64,000 nt of DNA from CAWFZT01 sp963820415. GTDB taxonomy: Bacteria; Chloroflexota; Anaerolineae; Anaerolineales; Anaerolineaceae. How positions within the stretch are numbered: position 1 is the first letter of the stretch; the number at the start of each line of letters is the position of its first letter. The position numbers and the translations under genes are program-made. This document shows, one piece after another, positions 49,495 to 57,140 of this stretch. Under the pieces are notes generated by a model, which had not been told where the DNA came from, made no database searches, and saw only the letters and a program-made list of their open reading frames with translations. Where the stretch lies: positions 186,001 to 250,000 of the forward strand of contig CAWFZT010000005.1 of assembly GCA_963820415.1 (NCBI GenBank), given 5' to 3'.

Positions 49495-51273
49495 ATGGAT
49501 AACAGTTCATTTCAGATGATTGACGGGAAAGTAATCATCCGTATTAAAGATCGAATTTGTGATAACGCGGATGAACTGCTCTCCAGCGAGCTGTTCCTTA
49601 GAGTTTTAAACCGTTGTATTTCCGACCTGGAACGGAGAAATTCCAGACTTTTAGGGATTTTTGAGAAGAAAAATATCACCGAAAGCGATATCCAACTCCT
49701 GGTAGAAGCTCTGCATTTCCTCACCCGTTTACCAGGTGATCTGGTGCCAAAGGTCGTGGAAGGAGCGGCGCAGTTCTTCCACGACCGGGTGCTGTTCAAC
49801 GATTTTGTTGAATATATCTATAATTACTGGCGTAATTTACAGCGCCTGATCGTGTGTGATTCGGTGGGGGACCGTTTTGATAAGAGGCCATACCACACGT
49901 TTAACCAGACCATTGAACATCTGACCCACCTGGTGCGCAGCACCTACCGCGACATTCAGGAGAACATCACCGGAAACCACCCGCGCATTTACCGCCAGGT
50001 GCGCGCCGGGGCTGAGGTCGCCGCCATCGCATTGCCCCTTGAAGTGCAGTACCCGGGAGATTACGCCCGGAAGCTGGCCCACATTTCTATCATCCGCCAG
50101 ATCTTGATTTATCCGCCCCTGATCTATAATTCAGGGGCCAATACGCGCACCGGCATATTCGAGCGCGTCAACCGTAACCCCCTGGTCAACTTGACCTTTA
50201 CTGAGAAGGATTGGTTGTGCTACCCTGCCAAGGTCGGGGCGCTGGTAGTTATGATTTATTTCTCAGTGCAATATTTTGAGCTTAATTTTTCGTTGTGCAA
50301 CCTGTTCGAGTTGGCGGATGACGAGGATATCCGGCGTAAACCGGATGCTGTGTTGGTCTTTGGCGCGCCCAAGGATAACCTGCCGGTGGCTGGAAACACC
50401 CGCACTGTCTTTTACGATGACCCGGTAAACGACCTGCTGGTGGGCGTGATTCCGGAAGGCAAGGAATTCAATTATTTTGGTTATCTCAAGAAGATGGCCC
50501 TGACCCTGCATAACATCAAGATGATGAAGCTCGGCCGCATGCCTTACCACGGCGCTATGTTCCAGCTCATCATCCGCGATAAAGGCGCCTACACCTTCCT
50601 GTTGATGGGCGATACCGGCGCAGGTAAATCGGAGACCCTGGAAGCCATGCGTACGATCGGCGCCGAGGAGGTTGAGGACCTTATCATCATTGCCGATGAC
50701 ATGGGCTCGCTGCAGCTAGATAAAAAAGGCCACATCACCGGTTACGGCACCGAAACCGGGGCTTTTGTCCGCCTGGATGACCTGCAGCCCGGCTATGCTT
50801 TTGGGCAAATCGACCGCACCATTATCATGAATCCCAACCAGATCAACGCCCGCGTAGTCATCCCGGTGACGACATTCGACAACGTCAGTAAGGGCTTCAA
50901 GGTGGATTTCGTGCTATACGCCAACAATTACCAGCCGGTGGACGAAGAGCACCCGGTCTTGCAGCGCTTTGAGACGCCGGAAGAAGCCCTGGCGGTCTTT
51001 CGCGAAGGGGCGGTGATGAGCAAAGGCACTACATCCACCACCGGCCTGGTGCGGACTTACTTTGCTAACATTTTTGGCCCAGCCCAGTACCAAAAGCTGC
51101 ATGATGGGCTGGCTGAGGATTATTTCAAGGCATTTTTCGCCGAAGGCGCTTTCGTCGGGCAAATGCGCACCCAGCTTGGCGTTTCGGGCAGAGAGCACAC
51201 CGGCCCTGAGCTGGCAGCCCGTTTCCTGCTGGATATGCTGAAGAACATGCCGCCAAGACCCGAAGCGCGCTAG
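49495..51273 (+). CDS. P-loop protein of the HprK/PEPCK-like type, function unknown
   Basis: 592 residues from ATG 49495 (TTGGAGG 8 nt upstream; open from 49480). The N-terminal 180 residues are helical. The middle has a clear Walker A, LLMGDTGAGKSETLEAMR (about residues 367-384), of the GxxGxGKSET form seen in HPr kinase and PEPCK-like folds. DLIIIADDMGSLQLD follows as a likely Walker B and acidic site. The C-terminal SKGTTSTTGLVRTYFANIFG and FVGQMRTQLGV resemble ATP-dependent PEPCK sequence. I expect a nucleotide-dependent kinase or carboxykinase relative; no named family is certain. Substrate unknown. Two palindromic elements precede it. Confidence 0.78.
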   Translation: MDNSSFQMIDGKVIIRIKDRICDNADELLSSELFLRVLNRCISDLERRNSRLLGIFEKKNITESDIQLLVEALHFLTRLPGDLVPKVVEGAAQFFHDRVLFNDFVEYIYNYWRNLQRLIVCDSVGDRFDKRPYHTFNQTIEHLTHLVRSTYRDIQENITGNHPRIYRQVRAGAEVAAIALPLEVQYPGDYARKLAHISIIRQILIYPPLIYNSGANTRTGIFERVNRNPLVNLTFTEKDWLCYPAKVGALVVMIYFSVQYFELNFSLCNLFELADDEDIRRKPDAVLVFGAPKDNLPVAGNTRTVFYDDPVNDLLVGVIPEGKEFNYFGYLKKMALTLHNIKMMKLGRMPYHGAMFQLIIRDKGAYTFLLMGDTGAGKSETLEAMRTIGAEEVEDLIIIADDMGSLQLDKKGHITGYGTETGAFVRLDDLQPGYAFGQIDRTIIMNPNQINARVVIPVTTFDNVSKGFKVDFVLYANNYQPVDEEHPVLQRFETPEEALAVFREGAVMSKGTTSTTGLVRTYFANIFGPAQYQKLHDGLAEDYFKAFFAEGAFVGQMRTQLGVSGREHTGPELAARFLLDMLKNMPPRPEAR

Positions 51274-51280
51274 AAGAAAA

Positions 51281-51317
51281 GAAGGCATCCTACGGTGATG
51301 CTTTCTTTATTATGTTG
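51281..51317 (+). terminator. terminator-like hairpin between convergent genes
   Basis: GAAGGCATC (51281-51289) pairs with GATGCTTTC (51297-51305; one G-U), loop of 7, then TTTATTATGTTG. It lies just after the P-loop gene stop and before the DUF4037 stop. Confidence 0.5.
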
Positions 51318-52473
51318 TGGGCTTTTTCAAATCATCCGCCAGGCCGCGGCAGAATGCCACGGATTGGGCGGCGTCGTTGGAGGCAGCCAGGAGCTGGCTG
51401 ACCGAACCGGCGTTGGGGACCAACGCCAGGACTTCGGGGTCTCGGATTGTGGCATAGATAGCTTCGGCAATCCGCCCGGCGAAGATGACCTGGTGAGGGC
51501 GGGTATTGCGCGGGTCATCCAGGGCCAGGCTGCTCACACCCTGGCGAAGCAGGTGCCAGCCCGAATACGGTCGCGTGTGCGCCTCCAACGGAGAGGTGAT
51601 GCCCAGAGCATTGTGCATCTCAACCGCCAGGGTGTAAGCCCTGGCAAGCCAGTCTTCCCTTTCGGTGTAGCTGCCGGCGGCCATGGCGTTTTCGAGGAAG
51701 GGGCCCATCGCAGCCCAGCAGTCTAACTGCCGGAAGGCCGACCCAAACCACTTGCTGTAAGGCGGGTAGCGTTTTTCCATGAGGAAGGCCAGCCGCATCA
51801 GCCGCTCTACCTGCCGCCCGGTGATCACCCGCGCCCCCAACTCATCTCCCACGCTGCCCGTACGCCCGACAAAGGCTTCTTCCTGGCCGATCAGGCTCCA
51901 CTGCGCCGCCAGTAAATACAGCCAGACCTCCCGGGGGTAATAGGCAAAGCGCTGGCGAACTGCTTCCAACCCCAGCCCGTCATAAGAGACCTGCCCGCTG
52001 GTTACGCTCAGCAGGCGGTGCTCCTGGAAGGTCAGCCAATCGACAGCCGCCAGGGGTTGATAGGGGTCAACGCCCAATTCCTGCTGCCAGAAACTGGCGA
52101 TGGTATGCATGGTTACCAGGTGTTCCACCGGGCCATGCTCGATTTCCTGCACCGGGCGCACGCCGTTGTCAGCCGGATCTGGAACGCCAAAGTTGGTAGA
52201 ATAGCCGCGGAAACGCACCGGCAGGTTTTGGCGCAGGGCTTTGTTGACCTGGGCCTGAACGGCGGGAAAGTTATCCGGCGCCAGGAACAGGATCAGGCGC
52301 GGGCCCCAGCCGTGGTCACGCGAGACCGGGGTGTCCAGGCCGATCACATCCGAGCCGTAGCCCAGCAGGGCCGCCGAATGAGGCAGGCCAGGGAAATGTG
52401 TCTCCAGGATGGGGCGCACGGCCTCCCAATAGAAGGCCTGGCTGAGCTGCAAACCGGGGATGAATTCGGGCAT
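51310..52473 (-). CDS. DUF4037 protein (nucleotidyltransferase-like)
   Basis: 387 residues. The N-terminal region has the nucleotidyltransferase-like GSDVIGLDTPVSRDHGWGPRL (about residues 39-60; G-S-D plus acidic pair), the recognised start of DUF4037 proteins. QEIEHGPVEHLVTMHTIASFW and EHRLLSVTSGQVSYD follow, then a helical C-terminal domain with GELGARVITGRQVERLMRLAF-like sequence. DUF4037 members resemble aminoglycoside-type nucleotidyltransferases, but their substrates are not established. It is the last gene of the conserved-looking block; the sequence to its right becomes AT-rich. Confidence 0.87.
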   Translation of the reverse strand: MPEFIPGLQLSQAFYWEAVRPILETHFPGLPHSAALLGYGSDVIGLDTPVSRDHGWGPRLILFLAPDNFPAVQAQVNKALRQNLPVRFRGYSTNFGVPDPADNGVRPVQEIEHGPVEHLVTMHTIASFWQQELGVDPYQPLAAVDWLTFQEHRLLSVTSGQVSYDGLGLEAVRQRFAYYPREVWLYLLAAQWSLIGQEEAFVGRTGSVGDELGARVITGRQVERLMRLAFLMEKRYPPYSKWFGSAFRQLDCWAAMGPFLENAMAAGSYTEREDWLARAYTLAVEMHNALGITSPLEAHTRPYSGWHLLRQGVSSLALDDPRNTRPHQVIFAGRIAEAIYATIRDPEVLALVPNAGSVSQLLAASNDAAQSVAFCRGLADDLKKPTT

Positions 52474-52817
52474 TTGAGGAATCCTTTTCTAATTTGGTTG
52501 AATGATAATAGTAATCCATTTTCGAGTTCTTTTGCGACCGCTGTGGCAACAGGTTCAGCTTTAACCTCTTTTCTCCCCTTCCATAATCGCCTTCAACCCG
52601 AACAGAAGTTTTTGAAAACGAACTTAATTTCTGTTGCGATCTTCATAATTACTTCCCAGGATTTAGCTTCAGCGATGGAGTTGGTTACAAATATAGAGGT
52701 ATAAATCACCGATAGGATTATGTTGGGTGTACTAGGCAGCCAAGTGTTGTGCAGTTGAGTGAGAAGTTCCTGGGTCTAGTATGTGAATTTGCCAATCCTG
52801 TTTATAATTTCTATTCT
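52474..52817. other. 344-bp intergenic region at a compositional change
   Basis: No gene can be supported. Base composition turns AT-rich at about 52500 and stays so to about 54170. A short open frame crosses on each strand but shows no codon bias or homology. It may contain the promoters of the divergent DUF4037 and exporter genes. Confidence 0.5.
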
Positions 52818-53879
52818 ATGAGGCGAAGTTATGTTTACCCAATTACTCAAGCCCTAATTGCCGCCCTTTTATTTGGCGCAAGCGCACCGTTAGCGAAATT
52901 ACTTTTGGGTGAAGTAAAGCCAATTCCGCTTGCCGCCTTCTTGTATCTTGGCAGTGGTATTGGGTTACTTGGCATAAGAACCTATCAACGCATAAATCAG
53001 CGATTATCAGATAGTGAAGCCAAAATTAGAAAGTCCGACTCTTTATGGTTGGCAGGAGCTATCCTGGCTGGCGGTGTCGCTGCTCCAATTACATTGCTTA
53101 TTAGCCTACAAAATACGCCTGCTGCAACAGCATCTTTACTCCTAAATTTTGAAGGGGTGGCTACAACGCTTATCGCTGTCCTTGTGTTTAGAGAATCAAT
53201 CTCCCGCCGAGTATGGTTGGCTATTGGTTTCATAACGCTTTCCAGCATATTGCTTTCAATAAATCTAAATGCGAGTTGGGGATTTTCCCTTAGCGCATTA
53301 GGGATTATTGGCGCCTGCTTCCTATGGGGAATTGATAATAACTTTACCCGAAAGATATCTGCTAAAGACCCTTTGATGATGACTATCATCAAAGGATTAG
53401 GCGCAGGTAGTTTTTCATTAGGAATGGCGATCATATTAGGCAATAAATTCCCTGCGCTGGGTGTAATTTTGGGCGCAATGATTCTGGGCAGTTTGAGTTA
53501 TGGGATTAGTATTGTATTATTTATACGGGCAATGCGTGGTCTTGGGGCTGCTCGCACCAGTGCATTATTCAGCACTGCGCCATTAGCAGGCATGATCATT
53601 TCTTTTCTTATTTTTCGTGAGTATCCTAATTGGATGTTTATTATTGCTTTACCGCTCATGGTTATTGGAGCACTATTCTTAGTAAGTGAGAAACACGAGC
53701 ATCAGCATATTCATGAAATAACTATTCACGAGCATTCACATGTTCACGATGACGGGCATCATGAGCATGACCATGAAGGCGAGTATGCTCAAAAACATTC
53801 CCACGTTCACAGGCACGATGAATTAGTACATTCGCATCATCACATGCCCGATATACATCATCGGCATAGTCACCCGTAA
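52818..53879 (+). CDS. EamA/DMT-family transporter with His-rich C-terminal tail
   Basis: 353 residues from ATG 52818 (MRRSYVYPITQALIAALLFG); the frame opens earlier at GTG 52749 but without homology. Ten hydrophobic segments in two EamA repeats (residues about 5-150 and 165-295), with LLFGASAPLAKLLLG in repeat one and ALIFGE-type ending LIFREYPNW in repeat two. These carry metabolites or metals outward. The last 60 residues are dominated by His and acidic residues (HEHQHIHEITIHEHSHVHDD, then HSHVHRHDELVHSHHH), a likely divalent-metal-binding tail. Codon usage is AT-rich and unlike the left-hand genes. Confidence 0.85.
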   Translation: MRRSYVYPITQALIAALLFGASAPLAKLLLGEVKPIPLAAFLYLGSGIGLLGIRTYQRINQRLSDSEAKIRKSDSLWLAGAILAGGVAAPITLLISLQNTPAATASLLLNFEGVATTLIAVLVFRESISRRVWLAIGFITLSSILLSINLNASWGFSLSALGIIGACFLWGIDNNFTRKISAKDPLMMTIIKGLGAGSFSLGMAIILGNKFPALGVILGAMILGSLSYGISIVLFIRAMRGLGAARTSALFSTAPLAGMIISFLIFREYPNWMFIIALPLMVIGALFLVSEKHEHQHIHEITIHEHSHVHDDGHHEHDHEGEYAQKHSHVHRHDELVHSHHHMPDIHHRHSHP

Positions 53880-53903
53880 GAGTTCTAGAAAAGCATTGGG
53901 CTT

Positions 53904-54167
53904 ATGTATCACATGGGCAAACCAACACTGCATGCAGCCGACGCGGCGTATCAGAATGCAATGAAAAATTTAGATCGACAAAACGCCCGCATTGAACACG
54001 ACAAACCCTTGCAACGGGTGATGACCGCTGTATTGAAAGACGATGCGGAATTATACAAACAATTTAATGATAATGTAGCTTTCCGTCCTTGGTTGATGGA
54101 TACTGTGTTTGTGATAACGATTGAAATAATTGCTTACACAATGTGTAGCAATATCGTCTGCTATTAA
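53904..54167 (+). pseudogene. remnant of a type I restriction enzyme R subunit (HsdR) C-terminus
   Basis: 87 codons reading QNAMKNLDRQNARIEHDKPL then QRVMTAVLKDDAELYKQFND and FRPWLMDTVFVITIE, which is the conserved C-terminal tail region of HsdR-type restriction subunits. The rest of the about 1000-residue protein is missing, and the frame ends in an unrelated tail (MCSNIVCY), suggesting a second break. No hsdS or hsdM is nearby. Recognition is from memory of the family pattern and is not certain. Confidence 0.5.
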
Positions 54168-54231
54168 AAGCAAAAGAGATCCTCCAGTGCCCCTGGAGCA
54201 TCAGATCCAGGCATTATGTAAATTGAAATTG

Positions 54232-55155
54232 CTAGTTGTCTTCATAAATTCTAGCAAGATGAGTTTGGGGAAGGAATGCGTAGATTTTATTCCGATCAGG
54301 ATCAAATCCGATGGTGTGAGACCCTTTTTCTGTTTGTACTGTTTCCAGTAGCCGCATCATATCCGAGTTGAATGCGTCAATCAATCCCGGCTCGCCGCTG
54401 GCCACATATATATGGTGGAGGGAGGGGTTGAAGAAAATTACATCCGGGGAACCACTCAATGGTAGCTCGGATAGTATCTGGCCGGAGCGCGTGTCCAGCG
54501 TGATCAGTCTCTTCGCGTCGCAGGCGCAGAACAACCTGCTGGTTTTCTCGTCCAAGTCTAAACCGTGAGGTCCTATAGCCGGGATGGTGATGACGCGGGC
54601 GACCCGATCCGCTTGATTTCCATCCACAACCACAATTTGAGCGGGGTCAGCGATGTTGGTGTAGAAAGCGTCTGCCCGTAGGCCATACACTGCCCATCGC
54701 GTACGCCCTGGTACCGGAATGGAGGCAACCATCTTATTGGATGCCACATCCACAAGTGAGAGGGTAAACGATCCTGGGATCGCTGGATCACCCACATTGG
54801 CAGCCAGCAAATGACCACGGGTAGGATCAAACGCCAATCCGTTAGGCCGGATACCGACCGGGATTTTGACTATCTCATTTTCTGCATTGGAACGAAAAAT
54901 CCCAACTGTATTTTCGCCGCGATTGGAAGTTAAGATCAGGTCTTTTTCTGGGCTGACCAGTGCACCGGCAACGCCGATCAGGTTAGTTATGGAGTGAAGA
55001 TAGTGATCTGAATGACAGTCAATCACATCCAAGGCGTTGTTGCTCGTGTGAGCCACATATAGCCAACCCCTGGTAGGGTGGTAAGCTGCATGATCAAACC
55101 CACCAGGCGCAATATGCTCTGGCAGATCAAGCGAATAGAGAAGATGCAGGGCCAT
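54232..55155 (-). CDS. YVTN/NHL-type beta-propeller protein
   Basis: 307 residues built of repeated blades, for example GWLYVAHTSNNALDVIDCHS, ILTSNRGENTVGIFRSNAEN, GHLLAANVGDPAIPGSF and SRLFCACDAKRLITLDTRSG, spaced by about 42-45 residues, the YVTN pattern. No signal peptide is apparent, so it may be cytosolic. The family mediates ligand or protein binding; no catalytic site is visible. It lies downstream of two chromate-response-like genes on the same strand but is separated by a strong hairpin, so it has its own start or reads through. Confidence 0.82.
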   Translation of the reverse strand: MALHLLYSLDLPEHIAPGGFDHAAYHPTRGWLYVAHTSNNALDVIDCHSDHYLHSITNLIGVAGALVSPEKDLILTSNRGENTVGIFRSNAENEIVKIPVGIRPNGLAFDPTRGHLLAANVGDPAIPGSFTLSLVDVASNKMVASIPVPGRTRWAVYGLRADAFYTNIADPAQIVVVDGNQADRVARVITIPAIGPHGLDLDEKTSRLFCACDAKRLITLDTRSGQILSELPLSGSPDVIFFNPSLHHIYVASGEPGLIDAFNSDMMRLLETVQTEKGSHTIGFDPDRNKIYAFLPQTHLARIYEDN

Positions 55156-55170
55156 CGCATTTCCTTTCTG

Positions 55171-55205
55171 AAAAGATGGGGCTGTTCCGTGAAAACAGCC
55201 CCATC
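55171..55205 (-). terminator. intrinsic terminator downstream of the ChrB-like gene
   Basis: On the minus strand GATGGGGCTGTT (55205-55194) and AACAGCCCCATC (55186-55175) form a perfect 12-bp stem with a 7-nt loop, followed by TTTTC. It lies 19 bp after the stop of the ChrB-like gene at 55224 and before the propeller start. Confidence 0.75.
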
Positions 55206-55223
55206 TTCATTGACTTATTCAGA

Positions 55224-55658
55224 TTATTTCTTGGCTACCTGTAGCCGGCACCAGGCATAAAGTGCGTCATACACCTCAAACTGGTGCTCCAGGTTTTCCA
55301 TATCTTCTGGATACCGCAAGCTGAATCCAGAAGCAATGGCTTCCAGCCCACGGGCAATGGGTTCTTTGTCGATATCTTCCGCCACATCCGAGGAATGGAC
55401 GATCTGTCCTAGTCGAACCAGTCCCGGTTCTTTCAAATCGTACTTGAGCATAATCGATTCGAACGAGCAACGTCCATCGTGATGGCCTAGCTCTACACCA
55501 GGAGAATCGAAGGGGATGGCGCCAGTCTCTTTGACGACCCGGTCGATTTCACCCCGAGGAACGAAAGAAAACTCCGCTTCGCTATCTACAAAACGGGTGA
55601 TCAACCACGGGCAGGCTACGCGGTCGACGTGAACGTGAGAACGTGTTACCCATTTCAT
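55224..55658 (-). CDS. ChrB C-terminal-domain protein (chromate response), copy 1
   Basis: 144 residues: VDRVACPWLITRFVDSEAEF then VPRGEIDRVV, PGVELGHHDGRCSFESIM and LVRLGQIVHSSDVAEDID, which is the ChrB C-terminal domain pattern. ChrB is a chromate-sensing regulator of chromate efflux (ChrA). The conserved HH (HHDGRC) and the acidic SSD region are intact. An N-terminal ChrB domain is missing from this copy. It follows the two adjacent ChrB-half genes at 55765-56612 by a 106-bp gap and is in the same orientation. Confidence 0.87.
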   Translation of the reverse strand: MKWVTRSHVHVDRVACPWLITRFVDSEAEFSFVPRGEIDRVVKETGAIPFDSPGVELGHHDGRCSFESIMLKYDLKEPGLVRLGQIVHSSDVAEDIDKEPIARGLEAIASGFSLRYPEDMENLEHQFEVYDALYAWCRLQVAKK

Positions 55659-55764
55659 GAAAACCTCCAGATTTTAGAAACCAGAAGAATTGATCCAGGC
55701 CCTCAGAGTGAACAACCTGGTGTATATAACGTAACATGCCATCAGTATCCTCACAATTTTATGC

Positions 55765-56184
55765 TTATAGTTCTCCTTCCACCAGTTCTGAGTAGATAGC
55801 ATCGTAAACCAGACAACCACGTTCAATAGCTTGAAGATCATTGCTGCTGGTTCGGCTCATACCACGGCAGATCATATCCAAACCATACGCAGCAAGCTCC
55901 ACGCTTACTTCCTGAACTATATCAGCTTCGTCCACGATCTGGGCTATCTTGTCAAGAAGAGGATCTTTGATTTTGTATTCTTTTAGAAAGGCATAAAGCG
56001 AACAATGACCGCGATGATGGCTCAATCGAGTTCCAGGAATATCGAATGGTTCAGCATTTTCCGTTAAGGGCTGTGATCTGGCTGGGATAAACACAAATTC
56101 GGCCTCTGGATCAATCCGGCTGCGGATCAGCCAGCCGCACGCCATGCGGTCCACCCCCACGTTCTGCCAGGTTACCCATTTCAT
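55765..56184 (-). CDS. ChrB C-terminal-domain protein (chromate response), copy 2
   Basis: 139 residues with VDRMACGWLIRSRIDPEAEF then IPARSQPL, PGTRLSHHRGHCSLYAFL and LDKIAQIVDEADIVQE, the same domain as copy 1 (VDRxACxWLI, HHxGxCS). The gene overlaps the ChrB N-terminal-domain gene upstream by 4 bp (ATGA), so the two are translated together. In most bacteria the two domains form one polypeptide; here they are separate ORFs with an intact start and stop between. Confidence 0.87.
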   Translation of the reverse strand: MKWVTWQNVGVDRMACGWLIRSRIDPEAEFVFIPARSQPLTENAEPFDIPGTRLSHHRGHCSLYAFLKEYKIKDPLLDKIAQIVDEADIVQEVSVELAAYGLDMICRGMSRTSSNDLQAIERGCLVYDAIYSELVEGEL

Positions 56185-56612
56185 AGTTCTTCTCCTCTGG
56201 CGGCTAAAAATCGCTTGCGGACTTGTTGCCCGATCCTGGAATGAAAATAGTCGCGCTGTTGGATCTGTTGATACTCCTGTGCTAACGCGGTAAGGTCAGT
56301 ATCAGGCTGTTCGAAGCGGGTGAGCATTACTTGATAAGCGACATCAATCTGTTTCGTAAACTGAATTACCAGCGCTTCTTCCTGGCCACTCAACTCACTT
56401 TGAGCCTTCCAAAACATCGCTTCTCCACCCATCTCCTGAATTTCAGCCGCCAACCATTGGAACTGCTCGTGCGTTCGAGGAGTATCAGGCAGCACCCAAA
56501 CGGCTTCGAATATGGGTATAGCCCCCAAACGTTTGAGCTTCCGCCATATATAAACTCGCCGGGCTGAGGGTTTTGAGGGGAGCTGGTAAGTGATAAGAAG
56601 CCAATATATCAT
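56181..56612 (-). CDS. ChrB N-terminal-domain protein (chromate response)
   Basis: 143 residues matching the ChrB N-terminal domain: WLLITYQLPSKPSARRVYIW then LGAIPIFEAVWVLPDTPRT, WLAAEIQEMGGEAMFWKA and a long C-terminal helix with SRIGQQVRKRF. Its stop overlaps the C-terminal-domain gene by 4 bp. The start is close to AT-rich sequence with TATAATG and TTACATTATACTG that may contain its promoter. ChrB family members control chromate resistance, often with superoxide-related genes, but ChrA is not in the window. Confidence 0.87.
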   Translation of the reverse strand: MIYWLLITYQLPSKPSARRVYIWRKLKRLGAIPIFEAVWVLPDTPRTHEQFQWLAAEIQEMGGEAMFWKAQSELSGQEEALVIQFTKQIDVAYQVMLTRFEQPDTDLTALAQEYQQIQQRDYFHSRIGQQVRKRFLAARGEEL

Positions 56613-56767
56613 AATGTAACTCTTGTTACATTATACTGTAAAAGAAATAAAACTCGATCGCCATCTATGCATTTCAAGCTTATTGTTACTGATTGTTGCT
56701 GGGGGACATATGTGCTATTCTCGCACAGTTAGCGATGATATCTTTTCATGGGTGAAAGATATTATGA

Positions 56768-56995
56768 ATGACCAACATCATTAAGTTCCTTCAGGGAAAA
56801 CGTCGTGATAAAATAGAACTAGTGAACGAGATTACTAGATCATCTCGGGTAACCACCGCTCTACAAGTCATCCAGAGAATGAACGAAGGCCTGAGTGGGA
56901 AGGAGGCTTGCAGTGAATTGGGCATGCCACGAGCACATATTATTACGTTATTGCTCGGGACACAGAAGCTATCGCCATATTCCAGAACACGGTAA
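56768..56995 (+). CDS. small HTH-like protein, hypothetical
   Basis: 75 residues, no recognised family. LVNEITRSSRVTTALQVIQR then MNEGLSGKEACSELGMPRAH has the pattern of a helix-turn-helix (LSGKEACSELGMPRAHI). It is preceded by AAAGATATTATG-type sequence without a clear ribosome binding site. Located between the ChrB block and the tRNA remnant. Could be a truncated regulator or a chance frame. Confidence 0.4.
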   Translation: MTNIIKFLQGKRRDKIELVNEITRSSRVTTALQVIQRMNEGLSGKEACSELGMPRAHIITLLLGTQKLSPYSRTR

Positions 56996-57048
56996 CTGCC
57001 AATCATCGTGAGCGTCTTTGGACGATCCTTGTCAACCAAAGCAATGAC

Positions 57049-57079
57049 AACCGGGCTTCTTATCGAAACCCGGTTTTTT
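57049..57079 (+). terminator. intrinsic terminator
   Basis: AACCGGGCTTC (57049-57059) pairs with GAAACCCGGTT (57065-57075, one mismatch) around a short loop, followed by TTTT. It ends transcription running rightward from the small gene at 56768. Confidence 0.65.
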
Positions 57080-57085
57080 CACAAG

Positions 57086-57140
57086 TCGGGGCGCGGGGAG
57101 TTGAACCCCGGACCTCAACGACAACAGTGCCGCAAGGTTC
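57086..57140 (-). tRNA. 3' fragment of a tRNA gene (no 5' half)
   Basis: On the minus strand CGGGG-TTCAACT-CCCCG (57110-57094) is a complete T arm with a canonical TTCRANY loop, followed by the acceptor 3' strand CGCCCCGA (57093-57086) and preceded by AGGTC, a normal variable loop. Further upstream, CTGTTGT flanked by CGGCA/CGTTG only loosely resembles an anticodon arm, and no matching 5' acceptor (TCGGGGCG) exists in the next 150 bp. I read it as a tRNA remnant such as an integration-site scar, not a working gene. Confidence 0.5.

Noticed and set aside
52018..52704. Plus-strand frame of 228 codons over the start of the DUF4037 gene and the following gap
   Set aside because: Mostly antisense to DUF4037; the tail beyond 52473 has no homology.
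53700..53870. His-rich repeats as a CRISPR or tandem repeat
   Set aside because: The repeats are short, irregular CAT/CAC-containing codons inside one continuous reading frame; there is no repeat-spacer structure.
57086..57140. A functional tRNA at the 57.1 kb T arm
   Set aside because: The 5' acceptor strand and D arm are missing within reasonable distance and the anticodon arm does not pair well, so only a fragment is reported.
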